DNA of 19,358 nt from Acidobacteriota bacterium (GCA_003131985.1 PKWH01000230.1:1-19358); one strand, 5' to 3'. Counted from the stretch's first letter, positions 8,114 through 16,778 are shown. Numbers and translations: made by a program. Notes: generated by a model not told the origin, from the letters alone.

Positions 8114-9502
8114 TTAAAGCTTGTTGAGGCCGTCGAGTGCTGCGACTTTGTAGGCTTCGGCGAGAGTCGGATAGTTGAAGACGGTGTCGCGAAAATAGTC
8201 AACTTTGCCGCCGTAATAAAGAACGGCCTGGCCGATGTGGATGATTTCCGTGGCGCGCTGCCCGATTACGTGAACGCCGAGGAGTTTTAAAGTGTTGCGG
8301 TCGAAAAGAACTTTCAGCATGCCGGTCTCGTCGCCCAGCATCATGCTCTTGGCTAGCTCGGCATACTTGGCGATCCCTACTTCGTAAGGAACTTTGGCGG
8401 CTGTGAGCTGCTCTTCGTTTTGGCCCACCATGGAAATTTCCGGGATGGTGTAAATACCGTATGGAAATAATTCGGAGATGTGTTCAGAGGGCGCACCGAA
8501 CATGTGGCAACTCGCCAGACGGCCTTGTTCCATGGAAGTGCTGGCAAGCGCGGGGAAACCGATGATGTCGCCGGCAGCGTAAATGTGCGGGACACTAGTC
8601 TGATAATGTTCGTTGACCTTGATTTTGCCGCGCGAATCGGCTTCCATGCCGGCCGCTGCGAGGTTAAGGCGATCACCGTTAGCTTGGCGGCCCACGGCGT
8701 AGATGAGCGCGTCGCCTTGTACTTTCTTTCCACTTTCGAGTTCTGCAAAAACGCGGCCTCGGGCGGGATCGATTCCCACTCGCGTAACTTTTTCGCCGAG
8801 GCGGAAAGTAGTTCCCATCTGGCGGAGGTGATAGGCCAGCGCTTCCATGATTTCGCGGTCGACGAAATCCAGAATCGCGGGCCTCTGATCGATCAATGTG
8901 ACTTCGGTTCCCAAGGCCGCGAGAAATGAGGTGTATTCAAGGCCGACAACTCCCGCGCCAACCACGATAATTTCCCTGGGCAATCCCTCCAGGCAGGAAA
9001 GACTGTCGGTATCGACAATGCGTTTGTCGTCGAACGGAATCTGAGGATCTCGAGCCGGCCGCGTACCGCAGGCGATCAGAATATGATCAGCGCGGACCGT
9101 AATTTTTTCGGCGTCTCCGGAGACTTCGATGGTATGCGGGTCCACGAACTGCGCAGTCCCCTGAAAAACAGACACGCCGTTGCGCTTAAGCTGCGCGCGA
9201 ATCACCTCTGTCTCTCGCGAGACGATTGCGTTCACGCGGAAGGAAAGATCCCGAATCGTAATATCATTTTTCCCGCGGTAACTGTCTCCGTAAAACGCCC
9301 TCACCGCGTTTCCCGTCAGCTGGAAAATAGCTTCGCGAACGCTCTTGCTGGGGATTGTGCCGGTGTGGACGCAGACGCCGCCTATCATTTGTGTGCGGTC
9401 GACCACCGCAACGCGTTTGCGCATCTTCGCCGCGCAGATGGCGCCTTTTTGTCCGGCGGGACCGCTGCCTATCACTACCAAATCAAACTGCGAATCAGTC
9501 AT
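8114..9502 (-). CDS. sthA: soluble pyridine nucleotide transhydrogenase (Si-specific)
   Basis: A 462-residue FAD-dependent enzyme that exchanges reducing equivalents between NADPH and NAD+, balancing the two pools in the cytoplasm. The FAD-binding Rossmann motif is GSGPAG at 12-17; the active segment GGVCVHTGTIPSK (41-53) has a single cysteine (C44) and threonine where lipoamide dehydrogenases have the second cysteine. The second Rossmann motif is VGAGVVGLEY (about 180-190), followed by the FAD-binding YAAGDIIG and the C-terminal dimer interface ending FNYPTLAEAYKVAALDGLN. E. coli SthA shares the same GTIPSK, GIYTIPEIS and FNYPT-AEAY-VAAL-GLN segments, which is why I prefer it over dihydrolipoamide dehydrogenase. 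The start has AGGTGG 5 bases upstream. It is monocistronic and upstream of tRNA-Ile. Confidence 0.9.
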   Translation of the reverse strand: MTDSQFDLVVIGSGPAGQKGAICAAKMRKRVAVVDRTQMIGGVCVHTGTIPSKSVREAIFQLTGNAVRAFYGDSYRGKNDITIRDLSFRVNAIVSRETEVIRAQLKRNGVSVFQGTAQFVDPHTIEVSGDAEKITVRADHILIACGTRPARDPQIPFDDKRIVDTDSLSCLEGLPREIIVVGAGVVGLEYTSFLAALGTEVTLIDQRPAILDFVDREIMEALAYHLRQMGTTFRLGEKVTRVGIDPARGRVFAELESGKKVQGDALIYAVGRQANGDRLNLAAAGMEADSRGKIKVNEHYQTSVPHIYAAGDIIGFPALASTSMEQGRLASCHMFGAPSEHISELFPYGIYTIPEISMVGQNEEQLTAAKVPYEVGIAKYAELAKSMMLGDETGMLKVLFDRNTLKLLGVHVIGQRATEIIHIGQAVLYYGGKVDYFRDTVFNYPTLAEAYKVAALDGLNKL

Positions 9503-9771
9503 GTAGCCACCTGATGAAATTCGGGTTCATCGCCGCAAACGAGCGTCGTTGCGCCGAGCAAGAATGAAGAAAGATGGAGAACGCCACAATTCTAACGCGA
9601 CCTCTTTGCCGGAATGTGAACGTTGTCTAGGATACTGAAAAAAATGGCGGCACGCCATTCGCCAAGAAACTGACCGCCAATGGGTTAACGGCGAGGCCTC
9701 TCAGTGGAATACAAGCGAACTCAATCACTTGGGGAGACTACGTTCTCCGAAGCTGGCCCCTACTTCCGAGT
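9503..9771. other. intergenic region between sthA and the sigma pseudogene
   Basis: These 269 bases hold no gene. Apart from the minus-strand terminator at 9637-9659 I see no repeats, no tRNA and no convincing promoter. Missing C-terminal coding sequence of the sigma factor could not be recognised here in any frame. Confidence 0.5.
9637..9659 (-). terminator. intrinsic terminator after the ridA-sigma region
   Basis: On the minus strand AATGGC (9654-9659) and GCCATT (9643-9648) form a 6 bp stem around a 5-base loop, followed by a run of T (complement of the A run at 9638-9644). It lies downstream of the sigma pseudogene and before sthA, marking the end of the transcription unit that includes ridA. 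Confidence 0.55.
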
Positions 9772-10294
9772 TCAAGGCCGAGAGGGCTTTGAGAGGCCGG
9801 AGCTTCCGTAACCAAACAGGCTGCGAAGAAATTCCTGTTCGAGGAATTCGTCGACCTGTTCTGGTGGAGCAGCGGAGGTTAAAGACACATTTGCGCGCGC
9901 AAGCTCGGACTCAGCAAGGGTGAATCGAGTGAAATGTGTTCGGCCGCGCCGCCGCGTTTCAGCCGTTTTGCAGGTTTGGCGTCATTCGCAACAAAATGGT
10001 CCACACAACTCGCAGAAAAGTTCTTAGACGCGCTTTCGACGGATCACAATCATCGAGATATCGCTTTTCAATCAGGCGGGCAAAGAATTCCTGGGTTAGG
10101 TCCTTCGCGTCTTCTTCGGTTTTTCCCCGACGAATGCGAATGTATTTGTAAATTGGTTTCCAATAGGCGGCGATAATTGTTTCCAGAGCCCGCTTTCGCT
10201 CGGCCGGATCGTTGCTGCTAGCAGCGAGGGCTGCAGACCGCCGGGTAGCCGGAAATTTGCCGCTCGGGCCGCCGATTTGTGTATCTTGTGACAT
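9772..10294 (-). pseudogene. frameshifted, truncated ECF-like sigma factor
   Basis: The intact part (10294 to about 10007) encodes sigma region 2 in the style of the long ECF-like family of Acidobacteria and Planctomycetes: AERKRALETIIAAYWKPIYK, then EEDAKDLTQEFFARLIEK and DPSKARLRTFLRV. The frame then ends after a divergent tail. Another frame continues the expected sequence VDHFVANDAKPAKRLKRGG from 10004 down to a stop at 9879-9881, so about one base is missing near 10005-10006. A third frame (9882-9772) gives PPEQVDEFLEQEFLRSLFG, matching the family's next conserved block, then decays. The region 4 helix-turn-helix is absent. One frameshift could be a sequencing error; two shifts plus loss of the C-terminus point to a real pseudogene. 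It starts 20 bases after ridA. Confidence 0.78.
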
Positions 10295-10314
10295 CTCTGC
10301 CCGCCGAGTCTTCG

Positions 10315-10692
10315 CTACGCCAGAGCGATCAAGTCAATTTCGATGCGGAAGTCGCGAGGTAGCCGAGCAACTTCAACCGTCGATCGCGCCGGCGGATTCG
10401 CCGGAAAATAACGAGCATACACTTCGTTCATCGCTGAAAAATCGTTCATGTCTTTTAGAAAGACGCTGACCTTCACGACACGGTCGAGTGAAGAGCCGGC
10501 CGCTTCCAGGATCGCTTTTAGATTTTCAAATGTGCGCACTGTTTGCTGTGCCGTGTCGCCTTCTATCGGCTTCCCAGTTGAAGGGTCGAATGCAGTTTGG
10601 CCGGAAATAAAAACGAAGCCGTTTGCTTTAATCGCCTGCGAATACGGCCCGATGGCTTTCGGGCCTTTTTCAGTGGAGATGATTTCGCGCAT
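10315..10692 (-). CDS. ridA: RidA family enamine/imine deaminase
   Basis: A 125-residue protein of normal length for the Rid (YjgF/YER057c/UK114) family, which forms trimers that hydrolyse reactive 2-aminoacrylate-type intermediates made by PLP enzymes. Family marks are the N-terminal KAIGPYSQAI, FISGQ, the middle QT-RTFENLKAILEAAGSSL, VKVSVFLKDMNDFSAMNEVY and the C-terminal PPARSTVEVARLPRDFRIEID with the substrate-binding arginine. The start has GGGAGG 4 bases upstream. It lies 27 bases after the M1-like lipoprotein gene and 20 bases before the sigma pseudogene, and in the same run as spoT. In Pseudomonas a Rid gene also lies next to spoT, as I recall; the link here is looser. Confidence 0.92.
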   Translation of the reverse strand: MREIISTEKGPKAIGPYSQAIKANGFVFISGQTAFDPSTGKPIEGDTAQQTVRTFENLKAILEAAGSSLDRVVKVSVFLKDMNDFSAMNEVYARYFPANPPARSTVEVARLPRDFRIEIDLIALA

Positions 10693-10719
10693 TCTGCCTC
10701 CCGTGACGGCATTATTGTT

Positions 10720-12210
10720 CTAGTTCTTACCAGCTCCGGCGCTCTGGTACTTTTCTCTGAATTCCGCCGGAATACCCGGCTTGTAAAGCCAGGTGCGAAA
10801 TATCGGCGCGAGATCTTTATTCGTTACATTCTCGATCGCGGCCCGAATGTCTTGATATCCAACTTCCTGACCGCGCAACAAACTGACGACTTGCGCGAGT
10901 CCTTTGCGGACAGACGCTTCGCCATACGTATCTTCCATAGCGATAAAGAACAACGGAGCTTTTGCTAAGGCGATGCGGCGCTGCTCGACCGGGTCGCGCA
11001 TTGTGACAGCGACGAGTGGCTTCTCGACCGCTCCTTTGCAGGCGCTGTCGTATTCGTTAAGCAATTTCAAGATGCGGCTACTTCGCGCGGAGTCGCCGTG
11101 ACGAGCTTCGTCGACCACGATGACGGCATAGTCGGACAATCCTTCAGTCATACCGACATTTGAATTCGGCGAATATATTCGGACGCCGAACCAATTCCCC
11201 GCCAGTGCGCGCGTAACCAACTCCAAGAAATCTTCGTTATCAGCGCCAAGTGATATCGCCGGCGAATTAACCATCACTCCGCCGAAAAAAGGAACAGCTG
11301 AAGGCACATCGTCGCCAATGTGGCGCTCTCCCGGAGATTGGACTATGTGCGGAACAAGATTATCTTTCTCAAGAGGCCCGAAATTCTTCTGGAGTATGTT
11401 CCAGGCTGATGCAATTTCTTCCTCGGCGCGCGCACGATCTCCCTTGAGCGGTTCGAGCGCCCAGAAGGCGGCCCCGCACCCTCGGTCATTCGAGCACGAA
11501 TCTACATATCGCCCTGCGACGATGAAAGGCGCGGGATCGCTCTCGCGTAATTCGAATAGATGTTTCACTTCTACGCCAGTTCTCGCTCGACCAGTCGGTT
11601 TCCCCGGCACCAGGAGAAGAAAATCCGCTGGAACCTGGACCGCATAAGCTATGCGTCCGGGACTTGCAGGAGATGGAGAAAGTACGTGGGTCGGGGGCTG
11701 AAGCCATGGAATCCAGCCGCGCGAGATTACATGAAAGGATGTTGAGCTTAGAGCGATGTTCATCCCCGAATCCTCCGGAACCGCAAAAGCATATTCGATG
11801 ACGAGATCACGCCGCTGTTTCTGATTCCAGGCTGGATCAAGCGGAACGCGAAACCTGGTTGCTTCTTCCGTTGCGGGCTCGGCGGAACGTTCCACCGGAC
11901 TCGCTTCGCGGCCGTTTACCTTAATGAGCAGAGCCTTCAGGCCATAGCTCTTGACGTTCGGGAGAATCACGTCGATGGAAGACAAATCGCCATTACCGTA
12001 ATTTTCGAGAGTGTAGATCGAGAGAACGCGCAACTCGGGAATCTGGCCAGGGACAAATCGTACTTCATGGGATTCTTTAATAATCCGATAAGCGGGCGCC
12101 AGGGAGACAGTACAGCCGGCTGTACATAGGACCAAACAAAGCGCGAGTCCTGCACTCAAAAACGGATGCGAAATCACGTGGTTCAGCGGACGGCTAATTG
12201 GGCGGTTCAA
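10720..12210 (-). CDS. lipoprotein with an inactive M1-peptidase-like domain
   Basis: A 496-residue protein with a lipoprotein signal (hydrophobic LSAGLALCLVL, lipobox TAGC, acylated C33). The N-terminal half (45-230) is beta-rich like the M1 N-terminal domain. The later part resembles the M1 catalytic domain: the block LVTRALAGNWFGVRI (331-345) followed by TEGLSDYAV aligns with HExxHxWFG and the later E in NEGF. The zinc and catalytic residues are gone: H becomes R334, E becomes A335 and the second H becomes G338, while WFG and the EGL block (E356) survive. The reading frame is intact over its whole length, so this looks like a maintained pseudo-enzyme. The TTG start at 12210 has no clear Shine-Dalgarno, and GTG 12177 is an alternative. 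Membrane anchored; function unknown, perhaps peptide binding. Confidence 0.75.
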   Translation of the reverse strand: MNRPISRPLNHVISHPFLSAGLALCLVLCTAGCTVSLAPAYRIIKESHEVRFVPGQIPELRVLSIYTLENYGNGDLSSIDVILPNVKSYGLKALLIKVNGREASPVERSAEPATEEATRFRVPLDPAWNQKQRRDLVIEYAFAVPEDSGMNIALSSTSFHVISRGWIPWLQPPTHVLSPSPASPGRIAYAVQVPADFLLLVPGKPTGRARTGVEVKHLFELRESDPAPFIVAGRYVDSCSNDRGCGAAFWALEPLKGDRARAEEEIASAWNILQKNFGPLEKDNLVPHIVQSPGERHIGDDVPSAVPFFGGVMVNSPAISLGADNEDFLELVTRALAGNWFGVRIYSPNSNVGMTEGLSDYAVIVVDEARHGDSARSSRILKLLNEYDSACKGAVEKPLVAVTMRDPVEQRRIALAKAPLFFIAMEDTYGEASVRKGLAQVVSLLRGQEVGYQDIRAAIENVTNKDLAPIFRTWLYKPGIPAEFREKYQSAGAGKN

Positions 12211-12295
12211 GATAGAGAGATTCTACCGAGCAAGTTCAAGCGGGAAAAGGCAGAAATAGAAGAACAAGGCTAAAGGTTCGCGAACTACGTCTCTC

Positions 12296-12964
12296 TCAAG
12301 CACCCGGGTAACGGCGAAGAATGTCCGCATCGCGTGCGCCGTGACGATGCAATCCAATAATCGTAGGAGCCTCGGAATCAGGAATGTTACGACGCACGAG
12401 TTCAAGGAGTACGGGCTCGCGCATCCCTGCGTTTCTCATGTTCGAAAGTGCAGCTCCGGAAAAAACGGGCTTACCCATTGCCTCATGGCTAGCCACCTCG
12501 AGAACCATGGAATCAGAGAAGCCAGCGAGACGAATCAATTCCAGTCCACCGGCATTAATACCGAGCTCATCAAGCCTCGCTAGCTGGAGAATCGTTTCTT
12601 CGCGCAGACGAGCTTTAACAAGGCCGGCGACAGTGTCACCCACGCTGAACGGATGGTTTCGGTTGTGATATATACGAACCAGCTCGATGCAATCGTCGTC
12701 CGGAAATCCTGCCGCGCGAGCTTTGACAACCTCAGCAAGTTCGGAGCTCGTGATATCCAGCGCCTGCAACTGTTTGATCGCCGAGTAAGCCATCCCCGCG
12801 TTGTCGAGGGGTTTCGTATCAATCGGCGTCATGCGCTCACAGCCGGCGACCAACAACATCAGCGAGAAGAATAAAGTCGCGGAAGTGCGTAAGAATACCT
12901 GGAACGCGCCAGGAGGAATCCCATTCGTGGATTTATACGTTCGAACTCTCGCCATTGATCTCAT
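12296..12964 (-). CDS. lipoprotein with internal helical repeats, function unknown
   Basis: A 222-residue lipoprotein: hydrophobic segment ATLFFSLMLLVAGC with a textbook lipobox LVAGC, acylated C42, after a basic N-terminus. I do not recognise the family. The rest is predicted helical and seems built from related units: HPFSVGDTVAGLVKARLREE...ILQLARL, then KPVFSGAALSNMRNAGMREP...LLELVRR, then a degenerate APTIIGLHRHGARDADILRR. Each unit joins a helix ending in a basic or Gly turn to a helix of the type (V/I)LxL(V/A)R. No enzyme motif is visible. Starts at 12964 or 12955 are both possible, with weak ribosome-binding sites. It lies 99 bases after spoT and 85 before the M1-like lipoprotein on the same strand. 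Confidence 0.72.
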   Translation of the reverse strand: MRSMARVRTYKSTNGIPPGAFQVFLRTSATLFFSLMLLVAGCERMTPIDTKPLDNAGMAYSAIKQLQALDITSSELAEVVKARAAGFPDDDCIELVRIYHNRNHPFSVGDTVAGLVKARLREETILQLARLDELGINAGGLELIRLAGFSDSMVLEVASHEAMGKPVFSGAALSNMRNAGMREPVLLELVRRNIPDSEAPTIIGLHRHGARDADILRRYPGA

Positions 12965-13063
12965 TTTACATACGTCACGAGAAACAAGAGCCGGGCCGTG
13001 CAGGATTGTTGCCCACTGATTAACGGTTTTCGCCGAAGCGGACGACTGTGCAAGGTGTGCGGG

Positions 13064-15262
13064 TCAGACGTTATAAACGCGTTCGATGTCAAAGACCCCT
13101 GGAATCCGTTTGACGCCATTCAAAATTCGCTCGAGCTGTTTGCGATCGTGCACATCGAGCCCCACGTCGATGCGGGCGCGTAAATCTTTGCCCCCGCTTT
13201 CAAAAGTGCGGATATTGGCACCCGAGTCGCTGATCACGGCGGTGATGCCAGCCAGAATCCCGGGACGGTCTTCCGTGAAAATTCGCAAGCGAACGGGAAA
13301 AGCGGCTTTCGTCTCTCCGGCCCACTCCACAGGAATTCTGCGCTCCGCTTCATAGAGCAAATTCTGCACATTCGGACAATTCTTACTGTGCACGGCGATA
13401 CCGCGGCCGCGGGTGACGTAGCCCACGATGTCGTCACCGGGGATCGGATTGCAGCATTTTGAGCGAAAGACCATCAGGCCGTCATTTCCGTGGACAAGAA
13501 TTGCCGAGTCGTCCATCCCGAGCATGCGTTTAACGGTGGAGACAAGCTTCGGCTGTTTTTCTTCCGTGGGTTCAGCGAGCGGCTGGCCGGTCGCTTTAGC
13601 AAGAACCTGGCGCGCGGACCATTTTCCATAACCGAGGTCGGCGTAGAGATCCTCAACACGGCTGCAACCATAGTCGGACGCAACGCGCGCCCAGTCGTCA
13701 TCCGATATTTTTTTCAGGGTTATTCCGGCCTGGCGAGCTTCTTTCTCAAGCAACCGGCGCCCTACGTCCGTGGCTTGCTCGCGTTCGTGAAGATTGATCC
13801 ACTGTCGGATTTTGCTTCGCGCGCGCGAAGTTTGAATGGATGAAAGCCAGTCGCGAGAGGGCTCATGACCCTTTTGCGTGACGATCTCGACGACGTCTCC
13901 ATTGGCGAGGGCGTGGCGCAAAGGGACGATCGCGCCATTCACTCTTGCGCCGACGCATTGATGTCCCACTTCTGTGTGGATGGCGTAGGCGAAATCAATG
14001 GGAGTGGCGCCGCGCGGAAGCACGACGACTCGGCCTTTCGGCGAGAACGTGTAGACTTCTTCGGGATAGAGATCTACGCGGAGTGTTGAGAGAAACTCGC
14101 TGGGCTCCTGCATTTCCTGCACCCATTCGATCAATTGGCGCATCCACACGATTCGCTGATCGTCGGATTCCGAAACTTCGCGCCCGTCTTTATATTTCCA
14201 GTGAGCCGCCACGCCTTGCTCGGCTATGCGATGCATATCCTGCGTGCGAAGCTGAACTTCAAAAGGCTGGCCCCCGTGAATCACCGTGGTATGCAGCGAT
14301 TGATAGAGGTTGGGCCGCGGCATGGCGATGTAGTCTTTGAAACGGCCCGGAACAGGCGGCCAGATTTGGTGAATCACGCCAAGCGCCGCATAACAGTTTT
14401 TTACGGTGTCGGTGATCACGCGTACGGCTAAGAGGTCGAAGACCTGGTCGAAAGTGCGCTGCTGCTTTTGGATCTTCAGGTGAAGGGAGTAAAAACGTTT
14501 CACCCGGGCCTGGACTTCGGCGGGAATGCCATTCTCGACCAGTTTGTCGCGGATCGAGTTTTGTACTTCTTGCAGAAATTTGTCGAAAACCTTCTGTTTC
14601 GAAGCAAGCTTTTTTTGCACCTCGAAAAAAGATTCCGGCTCCAAATAACGAAAGGCAAGGTCTTCGAGTTCGCCACGAATCAAACCCATACCGAGGCGAT
14701 TGGCAACGGGCGCATAGATGTCGAGGGTTTCGCGGGCGATTCGCTGCTGACGGTCGCTATCGAGGTACTCCAGCGTGCGCATGTTGTGCAAGCGATCGGC
14801 AAGCTTTATGACCACTACCCGTACGTCGTTCACCATAGCCAGAAGCATCTTGCGGACGTTTTCAGCCTGCCGAGCTTCCGGCGCCAGCAAATCGAGGCGG
14901 CTGATCTTCGTTGTACCTTCGACGAGTTGCGCCACGTCGGGGCCAAAATGGTCCGAGATTTGGCTAAGCGGGATTTTGGTGTCTTCGACAACATCGTGAA
15001 GAAGAGCGGCGCAAAGGGACGTTACATCGAGTTTCATGCCCGCGAGAATGTGCGCTACTTCGACGGGATGCGATAGAAACGGTTCGCCCGACAGGCGTGT
15101 CTGCGTTTTATGCTGTTCAGCCGCAAAATCGTAGGCGCGCCTCAAAAGTTCGAGATCGTCCCCGGGACGGTTGCGGCGCAACTTGTCCATCAATTCGACA
15201 AAACGCAGATCGACCGCGCGCCTTGCGGCCTGCGAAATGGCGGGTTTGCCTGCCGGTTCCAT
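13064..15262 (-). CDS. spoT: bifunctional (p)ppGpp synthetase/hydrolase (RelA/SpoT)
   Basis: A 732-residue long RSH protein that makes and degrades the alarmone (p)ppGpp. Domains in order: HD hydrolase (about 45-190) with H89-D90 and E93-D94 in HDVVEDT, intact; synthetase (about 225-360) with RFKDY 307-311, NLYQSLHT and the EVQLRT strand at 335-340; TGS (about 402-462, VYTFSPKG...DFAYAIHT); conserved Cys/zinc-finger-like segment with CC at 603-604 and C629; and C-terminal ACT (about 655-732, FTEDRPGILAGIT). The RxKD form of the synthetase loop and the intact HD site are typical of bifunctional SpoT/Rel, not monofunctional RelA. The ATG at 15262 lacks a strong Shine-Dalgarno. It follows the TPR lipoprotein gene by 175 bases and precedes two lipoprotein genes and ridA on the same strand. 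Confidence 0.96.
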   Translation of the reverse strand: MEPAGKPAISQAARRAVDLRFVELMDKLRRNRPGDDLELLRRAYDFAAEQHKTQTRLSGEPFLSHPVEVAHILAGMKLDVTSLCAALLHDVVEDTKIPLSQISDHFGPDVAQLVEGTTKISRLDLLAPEARQAENVRKMLLAMVNDVRVVVIKLADRLHNMRTLEYLDSDRQQRIARETLDIYAPVANRLGMGLIRGELEDLAFRYLEPESFFEVQKKLASKQKVFDKFLQEVQNSIRDKLVENGIPAEVQARVKRFYSLHLKIQKQQRTFDQVFDLLAVRVITDTVKNCYAALGVIHQIWPPVPGRFKDYIAMPRPNLYQSLHTTVIHGGQPFEVQLRTQDMHRIAEQGVAAHWKYKDGREVSESDDQRIVWMRQLIEWVQEMQEPSEFLSTLRVDLYPEEVYTFSPKGRVVVLPRGATPIDFAYAIHTEVGHQCVGARVNGAIVPLRHALANGDVVEIVTQKGHEPSRDWLSSIQTSRARSKIRQWINLHEREQATDVGRRLLEKEARQAGITLKKISDDDWARVASDYGCSRVEDLYADLGYGKWSARQVLAKATGQPLAEPTEEKQPKLVSTVKRMLGMDDSAILVHGNDGLMVFRSKCCNPIPGDDIVGYVTRGRGIAVHSKNCPNVQNLLYEAERRIPVEWAGETKAAFPVRLRIFTEDRPGILAGITAVISDSGANIRTFESGGKDLRARIDVGLDVHDRKQLERILNGVKRIPGVFDIERVYNV

Positions 15263-15437
15263 GTAAGCGCCATTCTAGCCCTTCGGGTCAGCGGCCCGCG
15301 AGTTTTCTGCGATTGCGTGTTGGCGCTCGTTTAACGGCTGAATGCCGATGGCACAGTCTTTCGCGATATCTTGCATGCGCTGAAACTGGAATTGATCGGC
15401 TTGCCGGCGTAAGAAGAAGATAATTTGAGGAACGAAC

Positions 15438-16262
15438 TTAGGAACTCGGCTCCGGATTATCCATTTTCCGCTGCTTGATGGCCTTGACCTTGTCCACCAA
15501 GTCGTCCGCCAGTTTGATATCGGCGTCGCGCGCGTCGGGTGTGGCCTCCATATCGGCTTTTTGACGATAAAGGAGGTTCAGGTAAGCCATTGCATCGTCA
15601 TAATCCGGGCGCAATTCCATGGCTTTCTGAAGATCCGCGAGGCCCTCTTCCACAGTAGCTCCATACTTTTGCTGAAACTGAGCAGCGAGCGCGGGCGGCA
15701 TGGGATCCGTGTCCTTAATGGTCTTCTTGGCAGTCTTGTTATACTCCTCCCGCATGTCCTTGTTCCCGCGGAACGCAATCGACCAATCAATCACGCCGAT
15801 CCAGTAATACGGTTCCGGGTCGGTAGGTTTAATCTGGATATGCTTCTCATGGTAGCTCTTCGATTCCTCCATCTTCTTGGGATCGAAGGGCGCGGTGGAC
15901 ATGCTGTAGAGAATTGAGCCGATGCCGTCAATCGCATTCAGATTGTTTGGATCTTTATCCAGGACTTCTTGCCATTCCTGCATGGCTTGTTTACCCATGC
16001 GGATATTTTCATCGGAGGGGGCACCCGGGATGTACTGAGCTGCGTACGCGGTGGCGAGATATAGACGTGCATTTGTCAGCGAAGGATCGAAGTCCTTCGC
16101 TTCTTTAAAGTCTTCAATAGCGCGGTCCGTCTGGTTAGCCTTGTAGGCCTGTACACCCTTGTTGAGCTTGTCGCGCGCGCGGAGTTTATCGCATCCGGCT
16201 CCAGCGGCCAGCGACACTAGAACTGCGGCTAGTATAAAAAATGTGTGGGGCTTCCGCTGCAT
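15438..16262 (-). CDS. TPR-containing lipoprotein
   Basis: A 274-residue exported lipoprotein: signal HTFFILAAVLVSLAAGAGC with acylated C24, then a helical tetratricopeptide repeat solenoid. Clear TPR-like units are KLNKGVQAYKANQTDRAIED (32-51) with the following DFDPSLTNARLYLATAY, AMQEWQEVLDKDPNNLNAID, a PEPYYWIGVIDWSIA unit, and VEEGLADLQKAMELRPDYDD near the C-terminus. These repeats bind other proteins. The start at 16262 has AGGAG 8 bases upstream. It is 87 bases after the second exbD on the same strand and probably in the same transcript. I infer a periplasmic scaffold related to the Ton system, but TPR lipoproteins occur in many settings, including BamD-like roles. Confidence 0.82.
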   Translation of the reverse strand: MQRKPHTFFILAAVLVSLAAGAGCDKLRARDKLNKGVQAYKANQTDRAIEDFKEAKDFDPSLTNARLYLATAYAAQYIPGAPSDENIRMGKQAMQEWQEVLDKDPNNLNAIDGIGSILYSMSTAPFDPKKMEESKSYHEKHIQIKPTDPEPYYWIGVIDWSIAFRGNKDMREEYNKTAKKTIKDTDPMPPALAAQFQQKYGATVEEGLADLQKAMELRPDYDDAMAYLNLLYRQKADMEATPDARDADIKLADDLVDKVKAIKQRKMDNPEPSS

Positions 16263-16349
16263 CCCGTGCTCTCCTTGATGAAGGCTGCGCCGGCCATTTG
16301 CCCATCGCCCAAGCCAGCGAGGCGAGTAAGTCTTCCTCGAGGGCTTTCG

Positions 16350-16778
16350 TTACTGACCCGCTTCAACCTTGGCAGTGATCAAGCCGACGCTGTCGATCCC
16401 TGCTCCGCGCATAATGTCAATCGCACGAGCGACTTGGCCGAAGTCAACGGCGTCGTCGCCTTTGACGAACGCCACTTTCTCGGCGCGCAACTTGAAGATA
16501 TCGTCCAAGCGAGATCCCAGATCGTCCCAACTAACCTCATCCTGATTGATCAGTACCTTCCCACTCGCAGTGACCTGGACCACAATCGTCTTGGCCAGCA
16601 GTTCCTTGTTTTCCGGTTGGTTAGGCGGAGATGGCTGCGGCACGAGCGTGTCGAGCCCTTGCGGTGTCGTCGGAGTGATCACCATAAAAATGATGATAAG
16701 GACGAGCAGCACATCAATAAGCGGAACGATGTTCGGTTCCGACATCGATCCTTTGTTTCCTCCAACTGCCATTCCCAT
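16350..16778 (-). CDS. exbD: ExbD/TolR-type energy transducer subunit, copy 2
   Basis: A 142-residue inner-membrane protein with the family layout: short cytoplasmic N-terminus, one membrane helix carrying the essential aspartate (VPLIDVLLVLIIIFMVITP), a Pro-rich linker (VPQPSPPNQPENK), and a periplasmic domain ending in IMRGAGIDSVGLIT. Together with ExbB it forms the proton channel that drives TonB or Tol. The ATG at 16778 is preceded by AAAGGAG at 8 bases. It is 40 bases after the other exbD. Paired ExbD genes are frequent in Ton loci of several phyla and may form heteromeric complexes or serve separate partners. Confidence 0.92.
   Translation of the reverse strand: MGMAVGGNKGSMSEPNIVPLIDVLLVLIIIFMVITPTTPQGLDTLVPQPSPPNQPENKELLAKTIVVQVTASGKVLINQDEVSWDDLGSRLDDIFKLRAEKVAFVKGDDAVDFGQVARAIDIMRGAGIDSVGLITAKVEAGQ

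Noticed and set aside
7902..8117. 71-codon plus-strand ORF containing LGRLELPTSPLSGARSSHLS
   Set aside because: This is the antisense translation of tRNA-Ile, a well-known type of false protein in databases.
14468..15076. 202-codon plus-strand ORF opposite spoT
   Set aside because: Antisense shadow; spoT is intact on the other strand with all five domains.
15275..15376. 33-codon minus-strand ORF between the TPR gene and spoT; its frame is open further upstream
   Set aside because: No Shine-Dalgarno, no recognisable motif, and the upstream extension overlaps the TPR gene end without a standard start codon.
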